Source: an uncultured Bacteroidales bacterium (GTDB lineage: Bacteria > Bacteroidota > Bacteroidia > Bacteroidales > Paludibacteraceae). From it: 45,865 nt of DNA. The stretch spans positions 1 through 45,865 of the forward strand of contig CAIYOZ010000309.1 of the NCBI GenBank assembly GCA_903927945.1, read 5' to 3'. Below, in pieces: positions 18,436 through 29,200 of this stretch (positions within the stretch are counted from its first letter, which is position 1; every line of letters begins with the position of its first letter). The notes below the pieces were generated by a model. The model saw only the letters and a program-made list of their open reading frames with translations, ran no database searches and was not told the DNA's origin. The position numbers and the translations under genes are program-made.

Positions 18436-20196
18436 TCAATGATTATTTGATGCTTTCAATTTCTCTAATTCATTTTTCATCCAATCATATTTAAATCCAT
18501 TATATTCACTTGGTAAAGCATGTCCGGAAAAAGGAAAAACATGATAATTTTTAGGTGATGTAATCTGATTATAAGCTGCAAAATTGATATGTGTAGGACA
18601 AGTTACATCCTGCAATCCAACACTCATTAATACAGGACATTTTATCCATGGAGCCAAATTCTTAATATCGAAATAGCTGAGATTCTCGAATATCCCTTTC
18701 CAACCAAAGTCTTCATGACACTTTTCGTAAACAGTGAATTCGTTTCCCGGCCAAACAGCAATCTTAAAATAATCAGGAAAATCAGACAAAAAAGGTACTG
18801 CAGGAATACAAAGACTTATACGCTTGTTATCTAAAGCAGCAGTAGCAATACTTAGTGCACCACCTTGACTTCCACCCTCAACAACTAGAAACCGAGAATC
18901 TACCTCTTGTCGGCTGCATAAAAAATCTACAGCTCGTAAACAATCCATGTAAGCTCCCCGATAAATATAGCGCTCCCTATCTTTCAAATTACATTGTAAA
19001 TATCCGGGAAATCCAGGATTAATTTCATCTCTACTATTACCATGACCTCTAATATTCAATACAAATACAGCCATATCATCATTCGGATAACCCCAATTCA
19101 TTTGAGCATACGATCCGTAACCCTGAACATGAAGGATTGCTGGAAATTTTCCTGTTGTTTTCGGACAGGCATAAAATCCACGAATCAACACATTGTCAAG
19201 TGAACGCATCTCCACGATAAAGACATCACGTTTATTGGTTGATAGGGAGTCAATCTGAATTAATTTAAATTGTGGGTCTACGGCTGATAACTCTTTCTTT
19301 GCACGCATCCAAAAATTATCAAAATCATTAGCTCTATCTGTCGGAGAAACAATTTTCTCAGGATTAACTCCAAAATTATATGACTTTGAAAGATTTAATA
19401 GCTTACTTTTAAAATTGACAAAGAGCTCATAAAAACCAGGAGCCAGCTTTCCTTTATTGATAATTTTCTGTCTTTTTTGTTGGGCAGGTATATTCAGAGG
19501 TTCGTTCCAACATGAAATTGTATCCTTAAAGTCATTTATCAATACATATTCCATTTTACCGGAAATATTCTCTTTTGAAGAATTGTTGATAAATATCGGC
19601 AAAATAAACTTTTCACCGTTCAAAAATAATTGATTTTCTCTGATAAATTGTGGCTTGATTTGAAGACCTGTATCAAGTCCCTTTATTTTAAGTGAAACTT
19701 CCTGCCCGGTAATTCCACCACCACCTCCGGCATCATAAACCCTTACTGCAATTATGTTTTCCTGATCCCAACGTATATCTTTTGGTGAGATAATCCATTC
19801 CCTTATTTTATCATAAGCACTAACATAATTGGGGGGCAATTTACCCGTTTCGCCAAGCAATTTCCCGTTAAAATAAATCTGATCGGCATCATCAATTGTA
19901 CCCAGGTTTAAAATGATCCCGTTCTGTTTAATTGCCTCCTTCTCAAATCTTTTGGATACAAAAACAGTTTTCCGGTACCAGGCAAATCCATCATAATTTG
20001 TATATCCTTGTTCTTCCCAGGTTCTTCCCGACTTAATGGTTTTCCAATTGGCTGAATTATAGTGTGGTTCCTTCCACTTCAGACTATCTCCCAAAGAAAA
20101 TTGCCATTGATTATCGATTAAATTCTGTGATGAAGCTATTAGAGAGCTTAATAGAAAAAATAAGAATACTCTACGTTTGAAATTCATATTGTTCAT
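18436..20196 (-). CDS. Acetyl-xylan-esterase-like protein (CE7 type) with N-terminal carbohydrate-binding-like domain
   Basis: Secreted esterase of 586 residues, much longer than the roughly 320 residues of plain CE7 enzymes. A signal peptide (about 8-23) is followed by a jelly-roll domain like the sugar-binding part of GH2 and sialate esterases (about 25-175: NQWQFSLGDS, AWYRKTVFV, VRVYDAGGGGGI) and a linker domain. The AXE1/CE7 catalytic domain spans about 285-585. The triad is Ser443 (EGGSQGGA), Asp530 (VGLQDVTCP) and His559 (FSGHALP), and RGHGNS (383-388) matches the CE7 RGQG region. It would remove acetyl groups from oligosaccharides. The start at 20196 or the in-frame ATG three codons later are both possible. 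It is the first gene after the strong terminator at 20230-20285 and so probably heads the operon. Confidence 0.88.
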   Translation of the reverse strand: MNNMNFKRRVFLFFLLSSLIASSQNLIDNQWQFSLGDSLKWKEPHYNSANWKTIKSGRTWEEQGYTNYDGFAWYRKTVFVSKRFEKEAIKQNGIILNLGTIDDADQIYFNGKLLGETGKLPPNYVSAYDKIREWIISPKDIRWDQENIIAVRVYDAGGGGGITGQEVSLKIKGLDTGLQIKPQFIRENQLFLNGEKFILPIFINNSSKENISGKMEYVLINDFKDTISCWNEPLNIPAQQKRQKIINKGKLAPGFYELFVNFKSKLLNLSKSYNFGVNPEKIVSPTDRANDFDNFWMRAKKELSAVDPQFKLIQIDSLSTNKRDVFIVEMRSLDNVLIRGFYACPKTTGKFPAILHVQGYGSYAQMNWGYPNDDMAVFVLNIRGHGNSRDEINPGFPGYLQCNLKDRERYIYRGAYMDCLRAVDFLCSRQEVDSRFLVVEGGSQGGALSIATAALDNKRISLCIPAVPFLSDFPDYFKIAVWPGNEFTVYEKCHEDFGWKGIFENLSYFDIKNLAPWIKCPVLMSVGLQDVTCPTHINFAAYNQITSPKNYHVFPFSGHALPSEYNGFKYDWMKNELEKLKASNNH

Positions 20197-20229
20197 AAAT
20201 CAATTCCTTGTGAAAGTAAATAGGTTAAC

Positions 20230-20285
20230 ATCTATTGAGCAAAGAAGAAAAACGACCTACTGTTTTTCTTCTTTGCTCAATAGAT
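20230..20285 (-). terminator. Strong hairpin downstream of the AGE epimerase gene
   Basis: A perfect 24-bp stem (20230-20253 with 20262-20285) encloses an 8-nt loop, GACCTACT. On the - strand it lies about 43 nt after the epimerase stop codon and before the CE7 start. It probably ends the GH130-epimerase transcript and marks an operon boundary. The flanks are only moderately U-rich. Confidence 0.85.
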
Positions 20286-20327
20286 AAATATTAAAAATAC
20301 AACATATTTTAGGAATATCAAAAATTA

Positions 20328-22148
20328 TTATTGTTTTACTATCTTTCTGATCACCTTGATACCTGAATTTTGTTGAATGACCATGAAATAAATTCCCTGA
20401 TTTAACTCCTGAATATCTATATTCAAAGTTGTCCTTCCGTTAGCTTGCTCTTTTAGTATTACCTTTCCTGTCAAATCAACAATGGATAACTCACTCGCAT
20501 TCTCCAATCCCTCCACATTGATAAGTCCTTTTGTAGGATTTGGATACATTCTAATTTTAGTATAATCTACCTTTTGTACCGATGTTGGTGATGAATGAAC
20601 TGCTTCATAGGTAACTTTAAATTTACCTCCTTGATTAGCCGCAATATTTAAGGTGCGGGTAATTGGATCAAAATTTGGAAACTCAATTCCATCGAGTGTT
20701 ACTGTTTTGATCCGTAATACTTTTTCTTCCATTGGAATAGGAGTCAACTTTATATTCTGTGCAGATGTACTTGGGGCAAATTTATAATATAGACTAACTG
20801 GTTGATTTAAATAATATAAACTGCTGTATAAGTAGGCGTAGTAACCAAATTCCTGTGCATGATAGTTTGCTTTAAAATCATCTCCTTTTACTTCATTTCT
20901 AATGGTTGTACCTGTAGGATCCATTTCTTGAAATGTTTCACCATAAAGAGGATCAATAAAATGGCTCATGTAAAATGAAATAGATTCATCGGCCATTCGA
21001 AGATAAATCGGGTTTTTGGTAATATAATAATTTATCATCGGGCCTGTGAATCCCTGTTCAAGTGTCCAATAATCTTTATTATCACCACCACTTGCGGGCC
21101 AATTTCCGGTACCGGTATTTATGCTATTGAAAGGACCACCATTTACATGATCCCATATCGAAACTGCTCCATTTTTATAGTTCCACGCTTCATCCAATAT
21201 TTTAATAGCGGCATTTTTTATTTCTTTTTTAGTTGTATCACAGAGGTAAGCCCTACCCAAACACCATGATGTTTTGATAAAATGACCAATGCTTCCATCT
21301 GAATTATAACTATTACACACCCAATTATTATCATATCCTTCTGGATAAAGTGCTTTTACATTTATATTATCCATTTGTGGAATGAATCGGGTTACTATAA
21401 TGTTCGCTAGTTGCGCTAATTTGGCTTTTTTAACAGGATCTTGTGTAACCAGATAAGTCAACTCCCCATTTGTTGTAATAGCATCAACAGTACATCCGAA
21501 ACCTTTTCCAGTCAATCCTGACCAATTTAAATTCGCTTGTTCGTAATGACCTTCATAGCCAGGTCGTGAATCCCACATATGGTTATTTAACGAATTTTCG
21601 CCTTTATCCATCCAAGTTTTTACTATTGGATCATGTGTAGCTTCGTAATTGGCGACAATACCAACCAATGCATATTGTTGAGTAAAACCCCATTTCCCGG
21701 TATTAGGATTCCACCATCGATCGTTATCGATGGTACCATCACTTTTTGCAAACGTGTACCAACCATCATTTGTAGTATCCCAGCCATGATTGAATAAAAA
21801 GTCTAGAGCACTTTTAGCATAGGTCAAATAACTTTCATCACCTGTTAGCATAAAAGCGCGGGTAAACCCATAAGCCTGACGCGTCTGGGAAATTAAAGAT
21901 TTTTCATAATAAACCTTGGTAGCTATATTCGCTGCTACACTATTCAGTACAGTTCCATTTCGGCTTATATTTGAGAAGAATCCACCATTAACCGGATCGT
22001 AAGCATGATCAATCCAAAATTGAACATTATTTCTTACATAATCAATATTGATTTCGGGAGTAAGAATATTCGCTGATTTCACAACGTACTGTGCATCACA
22101 AAATGTACTATGTACAACTACAAATAGAAGAAAGGTGAGTTTTTTCAT
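20328..22148 (-). CDS. Secreted AGE-family epimerase/isomerase with T9SS C-terminal domain
   Basis: Protein of 606 residues with a signal peptide (about 1-19, CDAQ), an (alpha/alpha)6 domain of the N-acylglucosamine 2-epimerase (AGE) superfamily (about 35-450), a short beta domain (about 455-525) and a T9SS sorting tail (about 533-606: MYPNPTKGLINVEG, LTGKVILKE, NQGIYFMVIQ). Likely catalytic histidines are kept: His289 in SIGHFIKTSW and His430 in ANYHAQEFGYY. AGE enzymes epimerise or isomerise sugars such as cellobiose, mannobiose or mannose, nearly always in the cytoplasm, so secretion is odd. The GH130 gene 57 bp upstream suggests mannobiose to mannosyl-glucose conversion, though in the usual pathway both enzymes share the cytoplasm. 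Loss of epimerase activity in favour of binding or another reaction is possible. Confidence 0.85.
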   Translation of the reverse strand: MKKLTFLLFVVVHSTFCDAQYVVKSANILTPEINIDYVRNNVQFWIDHAYDPVNGGFFSNISRNGTVLNSVAANIATKVYYEKSLISQTRQAYGFTRAFMLTGDESYLTYAKSALDFLFNHGWDTTNDGWYTFAKSDGTIDNDRWWNPNTGKWGFTQQYALVGIVANYEATHDPIVKTWMDKGENSLNNHMWDSRPGYEGHYEQANLNWSGLTGKGFGCTVDAITTNGELTYLVTQDPVKKAKLAQLANIIVTRFIPQMDNINVKALYPEGYDNNWVCNSYNSDGSIGHFIKTSWCLGRAYLCDTTKKEIKNAAIKILDEAWNYKNGAVSIWDHVNGGPFNSINTGTGNWPASGGDNKDYWTLEQGFTGPMINYYITKNPIYLRMADESISFYMSHFIDPLYGETFQEMDPTGTTIRNEVKGDDFKANYHAQEFGYYAYLYSSLYYLNQPVSLYYKFAPSTSAQNIKLTPIPMEEKVLRIKTVTLDGIEFPNFDPITRTLNIAANQGGKFKVTYEAVHSSPTSVQKVDYTKIRMYPNPTKGLINVEGLENASELSIVDLTGKVILKEQANGRTTLNIDIQELNQGIYFMVIQQNSGIKVIRKIVKQ

Positions 22149-22205
22149 TTTTTCATATTGTAAATTATGTTAGTAATCGAAAAGTAGATTTAAGGTATCC
22201 GTCAT

Positions 22206-23441
22206 TTAATTTTCCGTAATTTTTGAAGTATCAGACAAAGAATAAATATCTTGCGCAAGAAACACTTTGTTCTTGGCAATTAATTCTTTAATAGATTCGA
22301 CGGATTTCACAGATCTGAGTCCATCTGCAGGCGTATTGAGGCAATAATCTAGCATTTTTTCAATAGTAGAAGTTGCAACATGCATACGTGTATCCGAAGA
22401 AGCATAATAGATAAAAACTGTCCCATCTTCATCTGCAATCCAACCATTACAAAAAAGCACATTGGAAACATCGCCAATTCGTTCCTCAGCCTGCGGAGCC
22501 ATAAAGAAACCTGCAGGCTCTGCAATAAGCTTGGCCGGATCAAGTAAATCGGTCAGATAAAGATATAACACGTATCGTAGACCTGCACAATTAGCACGCA
22601 CTCCATGAGCCAAATGCAACCATCCTTTTTTTGTCTTAATAGGATGTGGTCCCTCTCCGTTCTTTAATTCTTTAATGGTATGATAATAACGTTCGTTAAT
22701 AATCAACTCATTTGTCACTTCAGCATTAGTCATATCATCCACCATTCCCCAACCAATTCCACCACCTTTTCCGGCATCAATAAACCCATCTTGCGGTCTG
22801 GTATATAAGGCATATTTCCCATCGATAAATTCAGGGTGAAGTACCACGTTCCGTTGCTGACTGATTGTTTTCAAATCAGGAAGACGCTCCCAGGTCAGGA
22901 GATCTTTAGTGCGGGCAATTCCGGCTAGAGCAACGGCGGAGGATAAGTCACCTTCAGGTGCATTCGGATCTTTGCGTTCACTACAAAAAACACCGTAAAT
23001 CCAACCATCTTCATGAGCAGTTAATCGCATATCGTATATATTGGTATCCGGCTCTTCATTTTCAGGAAGTGATATGGGATCTTCCCAAAAACGGAAATTA
23101 TCAATTCCGTTTGGACTTTCAGCAATGGCAAAAAATGATTTCCGGTCATTGCCTTCCACACGTACCACTAAAATATATTTTTCGTTCCATTTAATGGCGC
23201 CTGCATTAAATGTTGCATTCACACCAATACGCTCCATCAGAAAAGGATTGGTTTCGGAATTGAAATCGTAACGCCAAAAAAGAGGTGTATGTTCAGCTGT
23301 AATAATAGGATTTATATATCGATCAAAAATACCATTTCCAAACGGTAGTTTCTTATTTTCTCTATTTATAAGCTCATCATGGACTGCATTCAATTGCTTC
23401 AATTTTGTTCTAAAATTCATCATATGTTTTTTTATTTGCAA
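22206..23441 (-). CDS. GH130 4-O-beta-D-mannosyl-D-glucose phosphorylase-like enzyme
   Basis: Inverting phosphorylase of family GH130, subfamily 1 type: five-bladed beta-propeller, cytoplasmic, no signal peptide. It converts Man-beta-1,4-Glc and phosphate to mannose 1-phosphate and glucose. Signatures: [20 protein letters not shown], the phosphate/substrate region [17 protein letters not shown], and the proton-donor Asp in [17 protein letters not shown] (Asp137 from the first ATG). The frame starts at 23441, but ATGs at 23423 and 23420 fit homologue lengths better; the first of these gives Asp131, as I recall it for characterised mannosyl-glucose phosphorylases. It is the first gene of a two-gene unit with the epimerase, which supports a mannan or glucomannan disaccharide route. 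Confidence 0.92.
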   Translation of the reverse strand: MQIKKHMMNFRTKLKQLNAVHDELINRENKKLPFGNGIFDRYINPIITAEHTPLFWRYDFNSETNPFLMERIGVNATFNAGAIKWNEKYILVVRVEGNDRKSFFAIAESPNGIDNFRFWEDPISLPENEEPDTNIYDMRLTAHEDGWIYGVFCSERKDPNAPEGDLSSAVALAGIARTKDLLTWERLPDLKTISQQRNVVLHPEFIDGKYALYTRPQDGFIDAGKGGGIGWGMVDDMTNAEVTNELIINERYYHTIKELKNGEGPHPIKTKKGWLHLAHGVRANCAGLRYVLYLYLTDLLDPAKLIAEPAGFFMAPQAEERIGDVSNVLFCNGWIADEDGTVFIYYASSDTRMHVATSTIEKMLDYCLNTPADGLRSVKSVESIKELIAKNKVFLAQDIYSLSDTSKITEN

Positions 23442-23863
23442 ACTAATACCAATGCCAAACCGAAAAAAGTTTTGACGAACAAAATTAAGACAACTATGCG
23501 CAAAAGAAACATACTTTTTTATCTGAATATAATACTTTTCTAACTAGTTTCGTATCAGGTTTGATTTTTCTTTTATTTTCTGATTCAAATTGAATTTTAA
23601 AAGTTCCGAAATACAAGCTTTCTCTTTTCATGACGTGTAAAAAAATGAGATTCCATCAATAATCTTATTATCTTGTTGGTTCACACAACCTACGATATGA
23701 ATTAAAAACTACATCGAGACACAATGGTTAAGAAACAATACATGCATTTTATAAGTAATACATAATGAATACTAATACATTAAACTTATTAATAATGATT
23801 TTAAGGAATAAAGTAGAAAAATGAGTGAGGAATACAGGTGCAGGTAGTAGTTTGAATTTAAAA
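23442..23863. other. Non-coding leader region upstream of GH130
   Basis: AT-rich stretch of about 420 bp with no convincing gene. A CAAAATTA word at 23480-23487 is the reverse complement of the Bacteroidota -7 box TAnnTTTG and lies about 57 bp before the favoured GH130 start, but no well-spaced -33 element was found. It is only a weak promoter candidate. Confidence 0.3.
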
Positions 23864-23921
23864 ATGAGACGTTCAATACAATCATTTCTATTCATTAGAA
23901 TAATTGTATTGAACGTCTCAT
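23864..23921 (-). terminator. Hairpin terminator downstream of GH74-like gene 1
   Basis: A 19-bp perfect stem (ATGAGACGTTCAATACAAT at 23864-23882 with its complement at 23903-23921) has a roughly 20-nt loop. It lies 28 nt beyond the stop of the gene ending at 23949 and separates the GH74-like genes from the GH130 unit. Confidence 0.85.
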
Positions 23922-23948
23922 CTAAAATTGTTTAATTTTTAAGTCACA

Positions 23949-26087
23949 TCATAATCCTTCACAATATAAATAGCCATTACCTCCGGTTCCTATAAAGATA
24001 CGACCATAAACCTGACGGTCAGCTGCCATGCAAAGAGGTGTTTTGCCAATTTTTGGAGATCCGAGGTTCTCCCAGGTTTCCCCGTTGTCATTTGACCTGA
24101 AAAGACTCTTATAAATATTATTAACTGTTCCCATAACATAAACAGCAGGAGTATTTGGTTTATTGGGAGACGCTTTTCCAACTGCTATAAATTCAGCTCT
24201 TTGAACAGCAGTGATTTTGGTAAATGTAGCTCCTGAATTTATGGAGTGAAATAATCCGGAAGCTATCATGCCTACCCAGATATCGCCTTCTTTACCTGGT
24301 GTGGTCTCTACGGTCAGATTACTTGCGATTCTGGATACTGGTAACCCTTTTCCTAAAGCAGTAAATGATATCCCACCATCGGAGCTTACATACATTTCAC
24401 CTGAATTTTTGTAAACATAGAATTTATTTTCATTCACTTTATCAGCAACCAGAGGGAATACCGGGCCTGATGAAAATACATTATTTCCACCTATAATTCC
24501 AAGAGGAAGTGAAATGATTGGTTTCCAACTTAACCCACGGTCTGTTGAACGTTGAGGAGCACCTGACTGTGGTACCCAAATTAACGTTTCGCTGGTGGCA
24601 GAAATAGCAATCCTACCTCCTGCAACTCCTGTTGGAATGTTGAATTGAGTATATGTGTCACCCCCATCTGCAGAATAGCCTGCATATCCTGAACCATCCC
24701 ATGAGATTCTACCTACACGGGCAATAAAATCAGGGTTTGATTCTTGGACAGCCGAGCCTGTCATATTTCCCCAGCCACCGGATTTTCCGGGATCAGGTAT
24801 CCAATGGAAGAATTTTTGCATTCCAACAGTTGGAGATGAGGTCAGCGACTTGTGATCCCAGCCTCCTGCATCAGCTATGTTTGAGATTAATAAATTTTTC
24901 CCCGAAGGAGGACAAAGTAGATTACCTGTAGGAACAATTTCTTCATCTCCTACCGCGCGGGGTTTCCAAATTGGACATGGAGTTGCCCATATGTTTTTTG
25001 TTTGATTTGCAAAGAAAAAGTCTGTAGACCAAACCATATTTTGATCAAATGGATCCCAACAATACTCCGTTAAGTTTTGACCAATGGTGGTTGCGTACCA
25101 AGGAACTTCTGATAAATCAACCACAGTTGATGAATCATTTTGTAAATAAGTCCAACTCGTCCCACCATTATTACTTCTGTATGCGTTGAATTTATAAGGA
25201 CTGAATGAATTGCTGCAACAAACAAGTTGAAGACTATTTTTGGGGTTTACAGCTATTGCTGAATATTTCCCACTAGTTGGAGGCGTTATTTTTGTCCAAA
25301 TATGTCCATCCCATTTATATACTCCAGAAAGAGCTGTGACATAAAGCGTTCCATTGCTATGTAATGCCGACCGGCAAGGTTTAACAGGACTGCCCTGCAT
25401 TTTAAAGAAGTTATTACCTCCGTCCGTGCTCAGATAAATTCCATCTTTACATCCCATATAGATATTTTTGGTAACACCGGAAATTAATCCTTCACGAGTG
25501 TCGAATTCAATAAAATCTCCATACAAATCATTAACTTTTTTCCACGACCCAGTCACGCCTGCCTTGGTACTTTTAAAAGTTCCATTTTTAGAGGACAATT
25601 TGGTACTTGAACATGTGGTAACATATACAACTTGGCCATTTTGAGGATCAACAGCTAAACGTTTATTTCCTTTGTGCGCATTAGGCCAAACTTCGATCGG
25701 TAAATGACAATCCACCCATGTATTGCCGCGATCAATTGATTTCAGTACGGTACCGGGTATTGAATCCTCTCCGCTTAGGGTCACAAATAAAATATTACCA
25801 GTCATATCACTTGGGTCAAATGCAATATCACCTGCTGCTCCTCTATTCCAATCACTTGCAGGCAAATTATAAAGCATCCCTTCCCATGCTTGTGTTACAG
25901 AATTCCATCTATATGGAGTTCCAACATCTGTTGTTATAAAATACAGGTTTTTCACCTTGGGATGTGCCTTCATGCTGGTAACAAAGCCTCCTCCTCCTAC
26001 TCTTACGGTTTTCCAGTTTGAGCTACTCTTCGCAGAGAATATGCAAATTATTGCTAATACAAATAGTGTGAATAATTTTCGTGTCAT
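23949..26087 (-). CDS. GH74-like beta-propeller protein 1, secreted, no T9SS tail
   Basis: Exported protein of 712 residues with a signal peptide (about 1-21). It matches the tandem seven-bladed propeller layout of GH74 endo-xyloglucanases: NWKTVRVGGGGFVTS at the start of the first propeller, repeated sialidase-like STDGGNNF / SNNGGTSW / SADGGDTY motifs, WDPFDQNMVWSTD, LLCPPSGKN, and VADKVNENKFYVY. The two positions aligned with the GH74 catalytic aspartates are kept: Asp54 (TTDVGTPYRW) and Asp406 (IADAGGWDHK). However, GG after the first Asp in classical GH74 is replaced by GT, and GGF by GGW, so this is a divergent branch. With no C-terminal sorting domain it may stay periplasmic, unlike its two paralogues. 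Substrate unproven; a beta-1,4-glucan or xyloglucan backbone is the family expectation. Confidence 0.82.
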   Translation of the reverse strand: MTRKLFTLFVLAIICIFSAKSSSNWKTVRVGGGGFVTSMKAHPKVKNLYFITTDVGTPYRWNSVTQAWEGMLYNLPASDWNRGAAGDIAFDPSDMTGNILFVTLSGEDSIPGTVLKSIDRGNTWVDCHLPIEVWPNAHKGNKRLAVDPQNGQVVYVTTCSSTKLSSKNGTFKSTKAGVTGSWKKVNDLYGDFIEFDTREGLISGVTKNIYMGCKDGIYLSTDGGNNFFKMQGSPVKPCRSALHSNGTLYVTALSGVYKWDGHIWTKITPPTSGKYSAIAVNPKNSLQLVCCSNSFSPYKFNAYRSNNGGTSWTYLQNDSSTVVDLSEVPWYATTIGQNLTEYCWDPFDQNMVWSTDFFFANQTKNIWATPCPIWKPRAVGDEEIVPTGNLLCPPSGKNLLISNIADAGGWDHKSLTSSPTVGMQKFFHWIPDPGKSGGWGNMTGSAVQESNPDFIARVGRISWDGSGYAGYSADGGDTYTQFNIPTGVAGGRIAISATSETLIWVPQSGAPQRSTDRGLSWKPIISLPLGIIGGNNVFSSGPVFPLVADKVNENKFYVYKNSGEMYVSSDGGISFTALGKGLPVSRIASNLTVETTPGKEGDIWVGMIASGLFHSINSGATFTKITAVQRAEFIAVGKASPNKPNTPAVYVMGTVNNIYKSLFRSNDNGETWENLGSPKIGKTPLCMAADRQVYGRIFIGTGGNGYLYCEGL

Positions 26088-26250
26088 TCGTCTTCAGGTT
26101 TACTTAATTTTTTATAGATCTTTCCTTTATTTGTTAAATTAATAATATAGAATAAATGAACAGTCAATTTTAAATTAATATGTTAATTTGTCTAATAACA
26201 TCCTCACCCTGCTAATCAAAAAATCAGAGTATGGTATTCACTTCATTTAA

Positions 26251-29200
26251 CTAATTAATGATTATTTTTTTCGTCTTTCTGCTTCCGGCAGCATTTACTG
26301 TTATGATATAAACTCCAGGGCTAAATGATTTATTTATCACCGTGGTTTTTCCAGTTGTATGTATGGCAACAAGTTTTTGTCCCATTGTATTGAAGATGGT
26401 TACTAATCCTTCTTTTTCAATTGTTTTATCGCTGATAATTACTAGTTGGTTTTTTGAATTTTCAAATACAAACATCTCCTGATTTTCAGCTGTTTCGTTT
26501 GAGCTAATCGCTTCAGTTACACCATTGTCAATCGCTTCAATGAATAAATAATCAATATTAACCTTGCCATTATCTCCACTGTCGAACTGGTATTTGATCG
26601 TGTTATTACCAGCATTAAGCGTTACGTTATCCATCCTATCGCTCCAGGTGCTCCAATTAGCTGTCATTAAAAAGCTAACTTGTCGTACTTTAACACCATT
26701 AACATACAAGCTCAGGGTTTCTGTTGTACCCACCCCATTGGCATATCTGCAAGAAATATTTCTTGAGCCAGCAGATAATGTATTAACTGTGTATTGGATA
26801 TAGTTACCCGCAGTGCTGACACTAGCCCAAAATCCGGTACCTGAATAACCTACATGATCAGTCGCAATCGCTCCTCCAGAACGTTCTGCATTCTCTGATT
26901 CATATTTACCTGTAACAGCATCTGATGAAGGAGTTGTTACATTTAACACTGCACTTGAGGCAGAGATATTACCGGCAGGATCTTTGGCCTTCATGGTTAC
27001 AGCATAAGTTTTATTTTTAGTAAGTCCGCTTATGGTGATCGGGCCTCCAGTTGAAGTAGTATTTAAGACACCATCCAGATAAATATCATAACTTGACACA
27101 TTCACATTATCGATAGATGAAGCCCAGTTTAACTGAAATGAAGTACCGAAGACTGCTGATGCCGTTAAATCAGCCGGAGCACTAGGTGCCTGAGTATCTG
27201 TAAAATCTTCAATATACATGGTCCCATTTCCACTGGCACCTAGAAATACCCGGCCATACACCTGACGGTCGGCTGCCATGCCTTGGGGAGTTACACCGGT
27301 ATGAACTGGAGCGCAAACGATCTGCCATGTAGCACCATAATCATTTGAACGGAAAAGTCCATTCGCAATATTGTTTACGGTTCCTAAAACATACAGTGCA
27401 GGAACTGTGGGAGTAGCCGGAGATGCTTTTCCAAAAGAAATACTATTAGCAACCTGAATGTTGCCAATTGTTGCAAATGTTGCTCCCGAGTCGCTTGAGT
27501 GACGCAAGCCACTGGTTCCCTGTGCTATCCAGACATCACCTTCTTTGCCGGGTGTAGTTTCAACAGCCATAGGATTGGTGTACCATGGATAAGGCAAGGC
27601 ACCCCCTGCTGTAAAAGTAATTCCTCCATCTATACTGAAAAACATCCTACCCGCATAATAAAAGTAGAACTTATCTCCGTTCACTTTATCGGCAGCTAAT
27701 GGAAAAACCAGTCCTGATGCAAATACATTAGCACCTCCAATACTACCTGTAGGAAGAGTCGTAATCTTGGTCCATGTTGTACCACGGTTGGTTGAACGAT
27801 AACAAGGTCCACCCTGCGTTGCCCATACCATGGTTTCGTTAGTTGCAGAAACGGCGATTCTTCCTCCTGTAGCATCTGAGGGGCAAGTCCAAAAAGTATA
27901 AGTATTACCGCCATCAGCAGAATAACCGGCATATCCGGTACCCGCCCAGCCATGACGCCCTACACGGACAATAAAATTAGGATTGGTTTCCTGTACAGCC
28001 ACACCGGTCATATTTCCGGCATCTCCACTCCAACTCCAGGGAAAAAGTGATATCATGCCCACCGAAGGTGAAACTGTAAGAGATTTGTGATCCCAGCCAC
28101 CAATGTCCGCCACATTTGAATGTAACAAATTTACCCCGGATGGAGGACAAAGTAAATTTCCGGTTGCACACGATTCTTCTTCTCCTGCACCACGGGCCTT
28201 CCAGGTTACATTACTACCGGTCCAAATATTGGTAGTTTGATGTGGATTAAAAAAATCACTAAACCAAACCATGTTTTGATCGAACGGATCCCAACAGAAA
28301 TCGTCTAAGCCAGCGCCAATGCCACCTGAGAACCAAGGTATCTCTGAGACATCCTTAACAGGAGAAATTGCAGTCCAACTGGCACCACCATTATTGCTCA
28401 CAAATTGACTGAAACGATAGGGAGACCAGGAACTTTCCCCTACAATAACCTGATCACTATTGTTTGGATTTACGTCAATAGCCTGATAACGTGTTGTTAA
28501 TGGGGGTGTAACATCTGACCATGCAGATCCGTTCCATTTAGCCACCCCAGTATTATGAGTAACATACAAAATTCCATTACTATGTATCACACCACGGTTT
28601 ATATTTATGGGACTACCTACCATTAATAAAAAATTAACTCCACCATCAGTGCTGCGATAAACACCAGCAAGACTGCCAATATAAATTGTTTTTGTAACGC
28701 CAGAAATTGTTCCGCTACTGATGTCAAATGCAAGAAAGGTCCCACACAAATCGTTCAGTTTGGACCACGAGCCTCTTTCACCTGCTGCTGCACTTTTAAA
28801 TGTACCATTTATAGCGGTTACTCCAGTTCCCGGACGTGTTGTAACATAAACAACATTACTGTTTTGCGGATCAACAGCTAACCGTTGCCCTGAATATTGA
28901 TCACTATTCGATTGAATATCAAGTGGCAGCTGGCAATCTATCCAGGTGTCACCCCTATCAGTCGATTTCAACATGGTGCATTTTGCACCAGAGAGTGTCG
29001 CGAAAAGGATATTACCAGATGTGTCACTGGGGTCAAAAGCAACGTTTTGGGCGGCTCCCCAATAACCGGGCAGTAGTGAATAAAATAAACCTTCCCAACG
29101 TTGTGAGGTATTGTTCCAACGGTATGGGGTCCCAACATCGGTTGTTATGTAATACAAATTTTGCACTTTTGGATGCGCCTGAATACTTGTGACAGCACCA

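Noticed and set aside
23480-23487. Promoter of the GH130 gene
   Set aside because: A -7-like box is present, but no TTG lies at proper spacing upstream; kept only as a weak note.
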